Virus record (IMG/VR): IMGVR_UViG_3300000117_000333
Coordinates: 1-21,458 of that record
Strand: one strand, 5' to 3'
Length of the DNA: 21,458 bases
Origin: a virus
Shown: in pieces, positions 1 through 6,148 of the stretch
Layout of the letters: every line of letters starts with the position of its first letter
How positions within the stretch are numbered: position 1 is the stretch's first letter
Program-made: the position numbers and the translations under genes
The notes under the pieces: model-generated
Database searches by the model: none
What the model was told of the DNA's origin: nothing
What the model saw: the letters and a program-made list of their open reading frames with translations, nothing else

Positions 1-102
1 ACCTGGTATGGGGGACGTCTCGGGGAAATGGGGGGAATCTCTTGTGTTTCCGTTCCGCCTCCAAATAAGTTAATAAATGTTTTACCACGTCAAATAAATT
101 GA
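1..102 (+). other. Unassigned left edge, possible 3' end of an upstream gene
   Basis: The first 60 bases are much richer in G and C (several runs of G) than the rest of the window. Two + strand frames are open from the edge: one stops at 71-73 and ends ...FPFRLQIS, the other stops at 100-102. Either could be the last codons of a gene that begins outside the window, but I recognise neither. The RNA-like ending CGCCTCCA at 54-61 has no visible T-arm before it, so I do not call an RNA gene. Confidence 0.3.
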
Positions 103-116
103 TTATATTATAAATA
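89..116 (+). promoter_or_regulatory. Promoter-like motif A (GTCAA-N10-TATATT) with TATAAATA
   Basis: GTCAA at 89-93, exactly 10 bases, then TATATT at 104-109, running into TATAAATA at 109-116. The same GTCAA/TATATT spacing recurs at 3047, 3573, 6193 (degenerate), 5078, 8007 and 12494, always upstream of + strand genes. TATAAATA is the T4 late promoter box. The next ATG is at 120, so a start site about 7 bases after either box would leave almost no leader. The promoter role is inferred. Confidence 0.5.
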
Positions 117-119
117 AAA

Positions 120-497
120 ATGAATATGCAAAAATACGATAGAAGAAGAGCACTAGACTGTCGACTGATTAAGAAATCTGAGAGTCACACTGGATACTGT
201 AAGTATATAGTAACTGTTGGAGAGAAGGACGGTACTATTCACAAGCAACCTGTTTACGGCAAGGATATGCAAGATGCCTTGAGTAGACTTATTAAGCGAG
301 AACTTACAGTTAAGGTTGAGAGAAAGCTAGAGACAAATACCGGATTAATATTTATAGCTTGGCTATTGCTAATGGGTACACCTGCCATCATCACAGATAC
401 AACATCTCCATGGTTCTTATTGTATACGTTTGGCTCGGTATTGGTGTTAATAGGTGTATCGGCCTGGTGGTATAAACATGTATATAAAGGAGAATAA
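120..497 (+). CDS. Two-TM small membrane protein, unknown function
   Basis: A 125-residue protein with no family I recognise. Residues 1-70 form a soluble, basic N-terminal part. It is followed by two hydrophobic stretches, about 74-92 (FIAWLLLMGTPAII) and 97-117 (WFLLYTFGSVLVLIGVSAWW), with a short loop between, so both ends probably lie on the same side of the inner membrane. A second ATG at 126 is an equally good start; neither has a purine-rich ribosome site. It sits directly behind a motif A promoter and two bases before the methyltransferase gene, so the two are probably co-transcribed. Confidence 0.7.
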   Translation: MNMQKYDRRRALDCRLIKKSESHTGYCKYIVTVGEKDGTIHKQPVYGKDMQDALSRLIKRELTVKVERKLETNTGLIFIAWLLLMGTPAIITDTTSPWFLLYTFGSVLVLIGVSAWWYKHVYKGE

Positions 498-499
498 TA

Positions 500-1240
500 A
501 TGGAAAAATTTTGGACAAGTAGACATAATAATGATGATATTTTTGGCCTTAGTGATTTTGACACTCTTCATGAAAATGAGTGGGACGAATCATCAATAGG
601 AAGGCTTAAAGAAAACGGCTGGATGAATAGATACAAGTGGGAGGCTGGTTTAATATCTCATATCATCAAGTCTACGGAAACACCAGCTATCAATAGTATC
701 TTAGAGTTAGGTCCTGGGCCTGGTTTATTATCGCAAATGGTTCTTGAGTCTCATCCCAATATAGACTACCATCTAATTGACAAAAAGTTTGCTAAGCAAT
801 ATTTTGACGATAATAATTTTAATGGTGAAATGTTTGTTAAAGATCTCTCTGTTGAATTTAATACTGATGGTTTACTTGACTCATATGACTTAGTTATAAC
901 AAATGACTTTTTAGAACATGTACTTAACCCTTCTATAGTACTTCAAACTATACATAAGCTTATGCATGATGATTCTAGATACTTTATTAGTAATCCTAAT
1001 TGGCGAATGGGACACCAATATGTATATAGAGGTTTATTTGACTTTGATAACTTCATATATATGTTAAAAATACACGGTTTACAACCGTCAACGGCTGGCG
1101 GATCGTTTATTTGGGGATCTCCGTTAGTTACGCCAGATTACCCAAAACTTGATTCTGAAAGGAGTTTGCCGGACAATTTAGTAACGGCATGGAATCACTA
1201 TATATTAATGGAAAAAGAAAAGAACAATGAAAAAAAATAA
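500..1240 (+). CDS. Class I SAM-dependent methyltransferase
   Basis: A 246-residue protein with the Rossmann-fold signature of class I S-adenosylmethionine methyltransferases: motif I ILELGPGPG at about 67-75, the acidic strand-2 end HLID at 91-94, and a motif IV-like segment DLVITNDFLEHV around 130-141. The layout resembles small-molecule or sugar/lipid methyltransferases (Methyltransf_11/23 type) rather than DNA methylases, since no DPPY/NPPF motif is visible. The substrate cannot be read from sequence; modification of a surface sugar, a nucleotide or a host component are all possible. A clear AAAGGAG lies 8 bases before the ATG. The gene overlaps the next one by 14 bases. Confidence 0.75.
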   Translation: MEKFWTSRHNNDDIFGLSDFDTLHENEWDESSIGRLKENGWMNRYKWEAGLISHIIKSTETPAINSILELGPGPGLLSQMVLESHPNIDYHLIDKKFAKQYFDDNNFNGEMFVKDLSVEFNTDGLLDSYDLVITNDFLEHVLNPSIVLQTIHKLMHDDSRYFISNPNWRMGHQYVYRGLFDFDNFIYMLKIHGLQPSTAGGSFIWGSPLVTPDYPKLDSERSLPDNLVTAWNHYILMEKEKNNEKK

Positions 1241-1460
1241 ACTAAACATACTCGAAGGAAGAACTAAAGAATGGGACTCTAATGAATGGCAAGGAAGGTC
1301 GCCATCACAATATTCAAGTTCAGCAAGAGGTTCTGCGATCGCCTTATTGGGCATGATAGCTATAGTTATTATGCTAGTACTATTTGGATGCGGTACTGTT
1401 AAGTCTACACTGACACCTTCTGAACTTGAAAAGGCAACTGATTGCTGTAAAGATAAATAA
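1227..1460 (+). CDS. Small single-TM protein, unknown
   Basis: A 77-residue protein. Residues 1-35 are polar and serine-rich, about 36-54 form one hydrophobic segment (AIALLGMIAIVIMLVLFGC), and the tail is short and charged with a CC pair. The LFGC end of the hydrophobic segment superficially resembles a lipobox, but it comes after a 35-residue polar region, so a membrane anchor is likelier than a lipoprotein. The start lies inside the methyltransferase gene in another frame; the following ORF begins at the last base of the stop codon, indicating translational coupling. Confidence 0.6.
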   Translation: MKKNKLNILEGRTKEWDSNEWQGRSPSQYSSSARGSAIALLGMIAIVIMLVLFGCGTVKSTLTPSELEKATDCCKDK

Positions 1461-1570
1461 TGAGAAGACTAATATACGACCTATATTACAAAGACATGAT
1501 ATCACAAGAGATTTGTGGTATGCTACTTGACCAACTAGAGAAGAGTAATAGTAAAAAAAGGCGATATTAA
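1460..1570 (+). CDS. 36-residue ORF, possible frameshift partner of the Cys-rich ORF
   Basis: Starts with a TAATG overlap on the preceding stop and encodes MRRLIYDLYYKDM... for 36 residues, ending ...SNSKKRRY. I do not recognise it. Near its end it contains seven consecutive A residues (1553-1559). A +1 slip, or one missing/extra base, in this run would join it to the +1 frame that encodes the DUF5522-like Cys motif and runs on into the 1659-1922 ORF. It may therefore be the true N-terminus of a longer protein, or a small coupled peptide. Confidence 0.4.
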   Translation: MRRLIYDLYYKDMISQEICGMLLDQLEKSNSKKRRY

Positions 1571-1658
1571 ACCACTAAGCAGGCAATTTCTACTAGATAG
1601 AGGTTTTTGCTGTGAAAATGGCTGCAAGAACTGCCCGTACAGACAAGGGAAAAATAAA
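1539..1658 (+). other. DUF5522-like Cys-rich coding segment lacking a visible start
   Basis: Open from the TAG at 1536-1538 and in frame with the ORF that starts at 1659. It encodes ...SRQFLLDRGFCCENGCKNCP; the CCxNGCxNCPY core (codons 1608-1637) matches my recollection of the DUF5522 family, small putative metal-binding proteins common in Bacteroidota. No ATG, GTG or TTG exists in this frame between 1539 and 1658. Expression would need a non-standard start (ATA or ATT codons are present), a +1 frameshift from the 36-residue ORF at the A-run 1553-1559, or correction of a sequencing/indel error there. The conserved motif argues that it is or recently was coding. Confidence 0.5.
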
Positions 1659-1922
1659 ATGACTACAAAAGAAAAAAACCTATTATATGAAAGAGTATAC
1701 AACTACAAATCAAAGAGTGAATTCGGACTCATAGAAGCTGAGATACAAGATGTACTCAAAGATTATCCAGATTGTAACATGGAGAAATATAATGATGCTA
1801 TGATGGGAAACACCTGTATGGTGAATATGTCGGAAGAGATTATCAACTACCATTGTGATGTGTACTCCGCTATATTATGTGGTGTAGAGAATAGAGATCA
1901 AATGCCACAGGAGTGGGATTAA
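1659..1922 (+). CDS. Hypothetical protein, 87 residues
   Basis: Acidic soluble protein (starts MTTKEKNLLYERVYNY) without a family I can name. It is preceded by GGGAAAAATAAA, a weak ribosome site, and its frame is open upstream through the Cys-rich DUF5522-like segment. The ATG at 1659 may therefore be internal to a longer fused protein of about 125 residues. It contains four cysteines of its own (in the DYPDCN, GNTCMV, NYHCDV and AILCGV segments), unusual for so short a protein and compatible with metal binding. Confidence 0.6.
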   Translation: MTTKEKNLLYERVYNYKSKSEFGLIEAEIQDVLKDYPDCNMEKYNDAMMGNTCMVNMSEEIINYHCDVYSAILCGVENRDQMPQEWD

Positions 1923-1989
1923 CATTTTGTTTACAATATGATAATATTCCGTGACATCATCCAAGTATATGTAACATATTTATTAGTGT

Positions 1990-2064
1990 ATGAAACAAAA
2001 AACTGACATATCAAGCTTATTATATATTATGATTATGGTAATAGTATTTGTATTAGGAGTTTAA
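1990..2064 (+). CDS. Possible 24-residue hydrophobic peptide
   Basis: ATG to TAA encoding MKQKTDISSLLYIMIMVIVF plus four residues: a short charged head followed by a hydrophobic stretch long enough for one membrane pass. Its last 12 bases overlap the end of the convergent lipoprotein gene. No ribosome site is obvious. It could be a chance ORF; the membrane-peptide shape and its place at the end of a run of small membrane genes are the only support. Confidence 0.25.
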   Translation: MKQKTDISSLLYIMIMVIVFVLGV

Positions 2065-2619
2065 ATCCTTTATTTTTACTGTTACATCATGAGGAGCAAA
2101 TTCATTGCCTCCAAAATATGGATATAAATAATATCTCCTAATTAGTCCCCAATTACCTTCAGGTCTACGTATAACTCTAGTGGTATCGTTGTCAATAACT
2201 ATAACGTACCAAAATGTTTCTATGTTTATTGTTGCACGGTATATTTCATTTGGTTCTATGTTTCTTATTGTTTCACCTTTATGTACACCATCTTCGTGTC
2301 GCAACCAACAAAGTTCTATATTATCTGAATCAGGAATATATCGCCATCCTAGTCTTATAGAATACTTTAAATGAGATTTACCAAAGTCACTAAAACCATA
2401 TATCTTGTTAATGTCGGTTTGATTTCTTGGTACCTCAGATATATACTCTGCAGACTCATCTAGCATGAAGTCAAAGCTAATTTTAGAATTTGTAGGATGG
2501 TTAAAGTAAGAACCAGATCTATGTTTGCCTTCTGGTATAGTATAACTTCTGAATCCTAGGTCATCAACCTCTTTTTGGCAAGATAATAGTAATAAGAAGG
2601 GTAATATTATTCTAATCAT
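2053..2619 (-). CDS. Putative lipoprotein, unknown function
   Basis: A 188-residue protein beginning MIRIILPFLLLLSCQKEVDD. The hydrophobic signal followed by LLSC is a lipobox; after cleavage C14 would become the lipidated N-terminus. The QKEVDD stretch right after the Cys resembles the acidic/lysine export signal of Bacteroidota surface lipoproteins. The mature part is rich in beta-strand-like alternation and aromatic residues and matches no family I know. It follows the DUF2279-like gene with a 4-base ATGA overlap, so the two are translationally coupled and share a promoter. A role at the host envelope (superinfection exclusion, lysis accessory) is inferred only from location. Confidence 0.65.
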   Translation of the reverse strand: MIRIILPFLLLLSCQKEVDDLGFRSYTIPEGKHRSGSYFNHPTNSKISFDFMLDESAEYISEVPRNQTDINKIYGFSDFGKSHLKYSIRLGWRYIPDSDNIELCWLRHEDGVHKGETIRNIEPNEIYRATINIETFWYVIVIDNDTTRVIRRPEGNWGLIRRYYLYPYFGGNEFAPHDVTVKIKDLNS

Positions 2620-2942
2620 TTACCTATTTCTATTCTGAATAATACGACTGCAGCAGTGTTTGCATACATATCACCTAATTCCCAACCGTTGCGGTATCTT
2701 TGGTCGATGAATTCCTTACCAGCTCCTATGCCTAATGTTAACAAGGTACTATATAGTTTGGCTTTTTTAGCACCATACCTTGGTTCGAACCACTTATAAG
2801 AATTGTACTGTATAATATAGCTGCACGTGAAGTGTAAGATTTTATCACCACCTCTCTCGAAAGGAGGTATTTTATATGATTGTGAATAAGAAGACTTTAT
2901 TGATAATAACGATAGCATAACGATTAGGAGTAGTTTTTTCAT
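2616..2942 (-). CDS. Exported DUF2279-like (YfiM-type) protein
   Basis: A 108-residue protein with a signal peptide (MKKLLLIVMLSLLSIKSSYS, then QSYK). The remainder reads GGDKILHFTCSYIIQY...GIGAGKEFIDQR...GWELGDMYANTAAVVL, which fits DUF2279, a family of small predicted periplasmic or lipoprotein-like proteins whose hallmarks are DKxxHF, the GKE(F)xD(Q)R segment and the GDMxAN ending. The biochemical role of the family is not established to my knowledge. It is the first gene of the only - strand operon in the window and has a GATATTTATA motif 24 bases upstream of its start in its own orientation. Confidence 0.65.
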   Translation of the reverse strand: MKKLLLIVMLSLLSIKSSYSQSYKIPPFERGGDKILHFTCSYIIQYNSYKWFEPRYGAKKAKLYSTLLTLGIGAGKEFIDQRYRNGWELGDMYANTAAVVLFRIEIGK

Positions 2943-2965
2943 GGCTTTTCTCTATCTGTTATAAC

Positions 2966-2975
2966 TATAAATATC
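2966..2975 (-). promoter_or_regulatory. Promoter-like motif B (GATATTTATA), - strand
   Basis: Read on the - strand this is GATATTTATAGTTATAAC, starting 33 bases before the ATG of the DUF2279-like gene. The same decamer occurs on the + strand in front of + strand genes at 7470, 8808, 9643 and 18171, and a variant at 16107. That the motif flips with gene orientation is the best argument that it is a directional signal and not simple AT-richness. Confidence 0.5.
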
Positions 2976-3000
2976 GAGAACTTCTAAATATTGCTAAAAA

Positions 3001-3084
3001 AATTGTTAATAACTTTTTTGAAAATAACGAGCCAGGGTTTTTTAGTGTCAACTATTTTGGTTATATTTATACTATAAATAAAAA
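3001..3084 (+). promoter_or_regulatory. Promoter repeat R1 (motif A plus upstream element)
   Basis: First of three ~83-bp repeats (others 3527-3610 and 6148-6230). Shared parts in order: AATTGTTAATAACTTTT, a CCAGG/CCAGGG plus T-run block, GTCAA (3047-3051), N10, TATATTTATAC (from 3062) and TATAAATA (3073-3080). The ATG follows 14 bases after the last box. The GTTAATAAC half-palindrome and the CCAGG block may be a binding site for a regulator; TATAAATA is identical to the T4 late box. Confidence 0.6.
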
Positions 3085-3094
3085 CAATTACACT

Positions 3095-3535
3095 ATGCCA
3101 AAATTAAAAAAATCACCAACCTTCCAATATGGAATCGAAATCACAAAGCCACATTCAAAAGAAATGTATGCTCACAACGACAATGTTGCTAAAACAATGA
3201 AGATAGCAATCGCTAATGCTTGGGCTGACCAACTTATTAAATTTAATGGCGAAGACGATTGGCCAACAGGAACATCAGACACTATTGTATTACTGCAGTC
3301 ATATGTATGTGCCGTAGGTTATGGAGATGGTTATACCATTACTGATGTTAGCAAAGATTTTTGTAATGAATTAGAACACATGGCCAACTGGCAGTTACAT
3401 GAAGTTTATTCTTACTTATGTTTCAAAGCTATGGTACCTAAAATTAAATTTATGATGGTTGGATTCGAATGGCAAAAATGTGATTATGATGGAAATGAAA
3501 ATTACGATGTTTTTCCTCACTTACAAAATTGTTAA
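3095..3535 (+). CDS. Hypothetical protein, 146 residues
   Basis: Soluble protein starting MPKLKKSPTFQYGIEITKPH; no family recognised and no membrane segment. It contains five cysteines and several tryptophans (W43, W56, W98 and later) and a mixed acidic/aromatic composition. Its N-terminal MPKL is shared with the next gene (MPKLNLQARS), and both genes sit behind near-identical promoter repeats, suggesting that the promoter plus first codons were duplicated together. The stop codon lies within the next promoter repeat. Probably an early/middle accessory protein, but nothing in the sequence shows what it does. Confidence 0.65.
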   Translation: MPKLKKSPTFQYGIEITKPHSKEMYAHNDNVAKTMKIAIANAWADQLIKFNGEDDWPTGTSDTIVLLQSYVCAVGYGDGYTITDVSKDFCNELEHMANWQLHEVYSYLCFKAMVPKIKFMMVGFEWQKCDYDGNENYDVFPHLQNC

Positions 3536-3610
3536 TAACTTTTTGAAAATAATTACCCAGGATTTTTCTGGGTCAACAAAATTGATTATATTTATACTAT
3601 AAATAACAGC
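3527..3610 (+). promoter_or_regulatory. Promoter repeat R2
   Basis: Second copy of the ~83-bp element, overlapping the stop of the preceding gene. GTTAATAACTTTTTGAAAAT, then ACCCAGG, GTCAA at 3573-3577, TATATT at 3588-3593 and TATAAATA at 3599-3606. In this copy only, ACCCAG (3557-3562) and CTGGGT (3570-3575) can form a 6-bp hairpin with a 7-base loop that includes the start of GTCAA; without a following T-run it is not a convincing terminator. Confidence 0.6.
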
Positions 3611-3637
3611 TAATAACTAACTAAAAAAAATTAAAAA

Positions 3638-4024
3638 ATGCCAAAATTAAATCTACAAGCAAGATCAACTCAATCACATTCAGTTACTGAATATCACATT
3701 CACACAGATCACAAGTATGATAACTTCTTTAAGTTAACAAAAAAAGAGTTAACAGACCTAGTACAGGTTGGAGAAGTACTAATCTTCAAATCACACCTTG
3801 ATGAACAAGGTACCTTAATCAAAACCTCAGATGTTGAAATGTACCAAGAAGTAGTTGTTCATACTGAGGTAAGAAGACAAAACAATCCTCAAAACTTACA
3901 CATAACTCCTCAAGAAGCTTTATCATATATGACCGAAATACAGGTTATGGAAGAAGAAGGAGAGATACCTTGTTCTTTAGAACTAGATATGGCAATGGCT
4001 AACGAATCAGAAAATATACAATAA
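3638..4024 (+). CDS. Hypothetical protein, 128 residues
   Basis: Soluble, acidic protein starting MPKLNLQARSTQSHSVTEYH, with a very acidic C-terminus (MEEEGEIPCSLELDMAMANE). No family recognised, no membrane segment. It follows promoter repeat R2 with a leader of about 25-30 bases rich in A and lacking a GGAG-type ribosome site, as is common for Bacteroidota-type translation. The N-terminal MPKL matches the gene before it. A tiny ORF starts two bases after its stop. Confidence 0.65.
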   Translation: MPKLNLQARSTQSHSVTEYHIHTDHKYDNFFKLTKKELTDLVQVGEVLIFKSHLDEQGTLIKTSDVEMYQEVVVHTEVRRQNNPQNLHITPQEALSYMTEIQVMEEEGEIPCSLELDMAMANESENIQ

Positions 4025-4025
4025 T

Positions 4026-4130
4026 ATGGGACCAAAAATTAAAATATACAAAGACCATGTAGAGGTAATATGGCCAGACGAGATAGAGTACTTATCTATT
4101 GAGGATGCAAAGAAAAGAAATTTAATTTAA
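4026..4130 (+). CDS. 34-residue hypothetical protein
   Basis: ATG to TAA encoding MGPKIKIYKDHVEVIWPDEI and 14 more residues. It begins one base after the previous stop and is preceded by AATATACAATAATATG, a start context repeated almost exactly before the next gene (4133-4148). The alternating charged/hydrophobic composition reads like a real small folded peptide, and the repeated start context supports translation. Function unknown. Confidence 0.5.
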   Translation: MGPKIKIYKDHVEVIWPDEIEYLSIEDAKKRNLI

Positions 4131-4144
4131 AAATATACAATAAT

Positions 4145-4381
4145 ATGAGAATAGAATTTTCAATACTAAAACAAATAGATAAAGCTTTCGGCCCAATGGA
4201 GGTTGGTAGTGTATTTAGTAATCCTATGGGTTCAATTACACTACGCTTCGGTTATTGGAAGCAGGTTGATTTGGAAAAATTAAATTCATTATTACCTAAC
4301 CACATGCAAGCTTCAGAAAATCTCGTGGATGAAGATGATGACTGTGGTGAATTATGGGACTACTTAATACATAGAAAATAA
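4145..4381 (+). CDS. Hypothetical protein, 78 residues
   Basis: Small acidic protein (starts MRIEFSILKQIDKAFGPMEV; contains DEDDDCGELWDYL near the end). No family recognised. It follows a repeat of the AATATACAATAATATG start context and overlaps the next tiny ORF through TAATG, so the run 3638-4485 behaves as one coupled transcription unit. Confidence 0.55.
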   Translation: MRIEFSILKQIDKAFGPMEVGSVFSNPMGSITLRFGYWKQVDLEKLNSLLPNHMQASENLVDEDDDCGELWDYLIHRK

Positions 4382-4485
4382 TGAGAAAATTAAAACACAG
4401 TTTAAAGGTTGCCTTTGCAATTACTTGGATGATAGCAGCTGCAATTACTTACGTATTAACATTAGATATATTAATCAACAATTAA
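4381..4485 (+). CDS. 34-residue membrane peptide
   Basis: Encodes MRKLKHSLKVAFAITWMIAA followed by a further hydrophobic stretch and a short polar tail: a basic N-terminus plus one membrane segment of about 20 residues, orientation probably N-in. Its ATG overlaps the preceding stop (TAATG), which favours translation by coupling. Function unknown; small phage membrane peptides of this shape are often inhibitors or exclusion factors, but nothing here shows that. Confidence 0.5.
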   Translation: MRKLKHSLKVAFAITWMIAAAITYVLTLDILINN

Positions 4486-4489
4486 AATT

Positions 4490-5053
4490 ATGAGCAAAGA
4501 CCTAGAACAACTACATGAAAATTATAAATGTTCCGACCATTCAGTTGAAAATACATTAAGCTATTTGAATTCTGTAAAGATTGTCGAAGAAATGAACTCA
4601 ACCTTCGAAGAGTTAAAGAATAAACTAGAAGACCGACCTTGGCATCCAATACTAGAAAAGTCTGATGCTGCAAATACAAAGGACCTCTCTTCTTCACACC
4701 TAAATAAGATATTTAACTTTTATGGATTTTATGAGGTAGCGACCTTTTCCATCAACAATAATAAATTTGAAAAAAAGAGGTTAGAACATTATATTTACGG
4801 TGGCCAAAGCGGAGATTCTACACACAAAGCTGAAGGAGATGTAGGTACTTCTTGTGCAAATAGGCTTGGTAACCACGGCGATAAGTTACTTGGAAGAGGA
4901 AAAATATCAAGCAGTGAGAAAGAGTGGCAAAAACATTGGAATGGTGAGGGTACCGTATACTGTAGAGCTATTCGAATCGACAAAAGGCTAGCTAGAGCGT
5001 TTGAAGCATACATGATAGAACAACGTAATCCTATATTAAATAGGCAAGCGTAA
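4490..5053 (+). CDS. Candidate GIY-YIG-type nuclease
   Basis: A 187-residue protein whose C-terminal half resembles a divergent GIY-YIG nuclease domain: YIYGGQSGD (101-109) in place of the YIG strand, CANRLGNH (122-129) supplying the conserved arginine and histidine, and AFEAYMIEQRNPILNRQ (170-186), which has the metal-binding Glu (E172) and the NPxxN ending characteristic of the family. The GIY tripeptide itself is not clear; YEVATFSI (81-88) is the likeliest equivalent strand. The N-terminal ~75 residues are helical and unrecognised. Phages use such nucleases as homing endonucleases or for host DNA degradation. The match is from motif order only, so the call is tentative. Confidence 0.5.
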   Translation: MSKDLEQLHENYKCSDHSVENTLSYLNSVKIVEEMNSTFEELKNKLEDRPWHPILEKSDAANTKDLSSSHLNKIFNFYGFYEVATFSINNNKFEKKRLEHYIYGGQSGDSTHKAEGDVGTSCANRLGNHGDKLLGRGKISSSEKEWQKHWNGEGTVYCRAIRIDKRLARAFEAYMIEQRNPILNRQA

Positions 5054-5077
5054 ATATTGCTTAGATAATTTTTATAT

Positions 5078-5098
5078 GTCAAAATTTTTTATTATATT
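5078..5098 (+). promoter_or_regulatory. Promoter-like motif A
   Basis: GTCAA at 5078-5082, 10 bases, TATATT at 5093-5098. The start codon of the next gene is at 5105, only six bases after TATATT, so if this is the -10 element the mRNA would begin at or next to the ATG (leaderless). No TATAAATA follows in this copy. Confidence 0.45.
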
Positions 5099-5104
5099 TA
5101 TAAT

Positions 5105-5293
5105 ATGAGTAAACAAACCGAAGATACATTGATGGAAGTACACCTTGAAATTACAAGGTTAGGATTAGAACGACAATTTCATACCCAACTAAAGAAAATG
5201 GCAAAGATGCCGGAGTGGAAATGGAAAGATATGGCAACAAAATATGAAGGTGCACTTAGAATTATAAAGGAAAAATATGGAAAATCTAAATAA
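5105..5293 (+). CDS. Hypothetical protein, 62 residues
   Basis: Short, highly charged helical protein (MSKQTEDTLMEVHLEITRLG at the start, KYGKSK at the end). No family recognised. It is placed immediately behind a motif A promoter and overlaps the next gene by 17 bases, so the pair is probably translated from one mRNA. Confidence 0.55.
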   Translation: MSKQTEDTLMEVHLEITRLGLERQFHTQLKKMAKMPEWKWKDMATKYEGALRIIKEKYGKSK

Positions 5294-5468
5294 AGAACAA
5301 TTACTAGAAATCAAGAAAATTCTTAAAGTAGAGAATGACGAAAAAAGATTGATAAACTTAAAGGCTTACTTATCAAACTTCCAAGAGCAATTAACTAGAG
5401 ATTTTGCAAGCATAGCATATAACATTTGGTTAGAACATGGAGGAAATACTAACAATAAAAACAAATAA
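5277..5468 (+). CDS. Hypothetical protein, 63 residues
   Basis: Short charged, probably all-helical protein (starts MENLNKEQLLEIKKILKVEN, ends NTNNKNK). No family recognised. It overlaps the upstream gene by 17 bases and is followed two bases later by the membrane-anchored 3D-domain gene. Confidence 0.55.
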   Translation: MENLNKEQLLEIKKILKVENDEKRLINLKAYLSNFQEQLTRDFASIAYNIWLEHGGNTNNKNK

Positions 5469-5470
5469 TT

Positions 5471-6148
5471 ATGAACAGAACATTTAATAGTACTACAGTA
5501 TTCCTAGTTGCAGCAATTGTGTTTTTTGCTGGAATATATGGAGCAACGATTCTTGTACCTAAGAATGAACAGTGTGAAGACGACACAATTTGGATACCTA
5601 CAGAAGAAGATATAAAATATCAAGATAGTATGTGGACTATAATATCTGAAACTAAAAAATCCGTTGATACAATTATGGGGGTTATGGAATCTATTATTTG
5701 GAAATTAGAACGATTAGAATATGAAGATGGTTCTTGGGATAGTATACGATATAAAAAGGGTGGTGTTATAGATATGCGCCGAAACCCTGATGATTTTGAA
5801 TTTAATATGGAATGTGGTGATACTCTAGATGTCTCAGCAACTATGTATTATCCTGTTCCAGGTCAATGTGATGATACTCCAGATATTACGGCCGACCAGA
5901 CAAAAATACCAGATATTTATGATTGTAGCCATTTAAAATGGATTGCAGTTAGTCAAGACCTTTTATGGTTTAATGGTGGACCTATTAGATATGGAGATAC
6001 CGTATATGTATATGCAGGCCATAAGACGGGTTCATATATTGTCAGAGATGCCATGAACAAGCGATTTAAGTATAAAATAGACTTTTTAGAATCAGTTGGC
6101 ACAGACCTATATAGCTTTAGTGACGCAAAATTGATTATTAACATATAA
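5471..6148 (+). CDS. Membrane-anchored 3D/double-psi-barrel protein, possible cell-wall enzyme
   Basis: A 225-residue protein. Residues about 8-29 form an N-terminal membrane anchor or signal-anchor; 40-115 form a polar linker; 120-205 resemble the 3D domain (double-psi beta barrel found in MltA-type lytic transglycosylases and YuiC/RlpA relatives). Supporting features in order: VSATMYYP (121-128), a TAD segment (140-142) where the family has TAxG, WIAVSQDLL (157-165), YGDTVYVYAG (174-183), then VRDAMNKR (191-198) and YKID (201-204), matching the family's D...R..D acid set. A signal-anchored peptidoglycan hydrolase for entry or lysis is a reasonable inference; the catalytic assignment is from motif order only. 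Confidence 0.5.
   Translation: MNRTFNSTTVFLVAAIVFFAGIYGATILVPKNEQCEDDTIWIPTEEDIKYQDSMWTIISETKKSVDTIMGVMESIIWKLERLEYEDGSWDSIRYKKGGVIDMRRNPDDFEFNMECGDTLDVSATMYYPVPGQCDDTPDITADQTKIPDIYDCSHLKWIAVSQDLLWFNGGPIRYGDTVYVYAGHKTGSYIVRDAMNKRFKYKIDFLESVGTDLYSFSDAKLIINI

Noticed and set aside
30-61. Possible tRNA or tmRNA 3' end (..CGCCTCCA)
   Set aside because: No T-stem/T-loop precedes it and the expected 5' half would be outside the window; the real tmRNA is at 9660-10030.
254-571. - strand ORF of 105 residues
   Set aside because: Antisense to the ends of two + strand genes with good start signals; no independent support.
3557-3575. Hairpin ACCCAG/CTGGGT as a terminator of the 3095 gene
   Set aside because: Only a 6-bp stem, not followed by a T-run, and absent from repeats R1 and R3.
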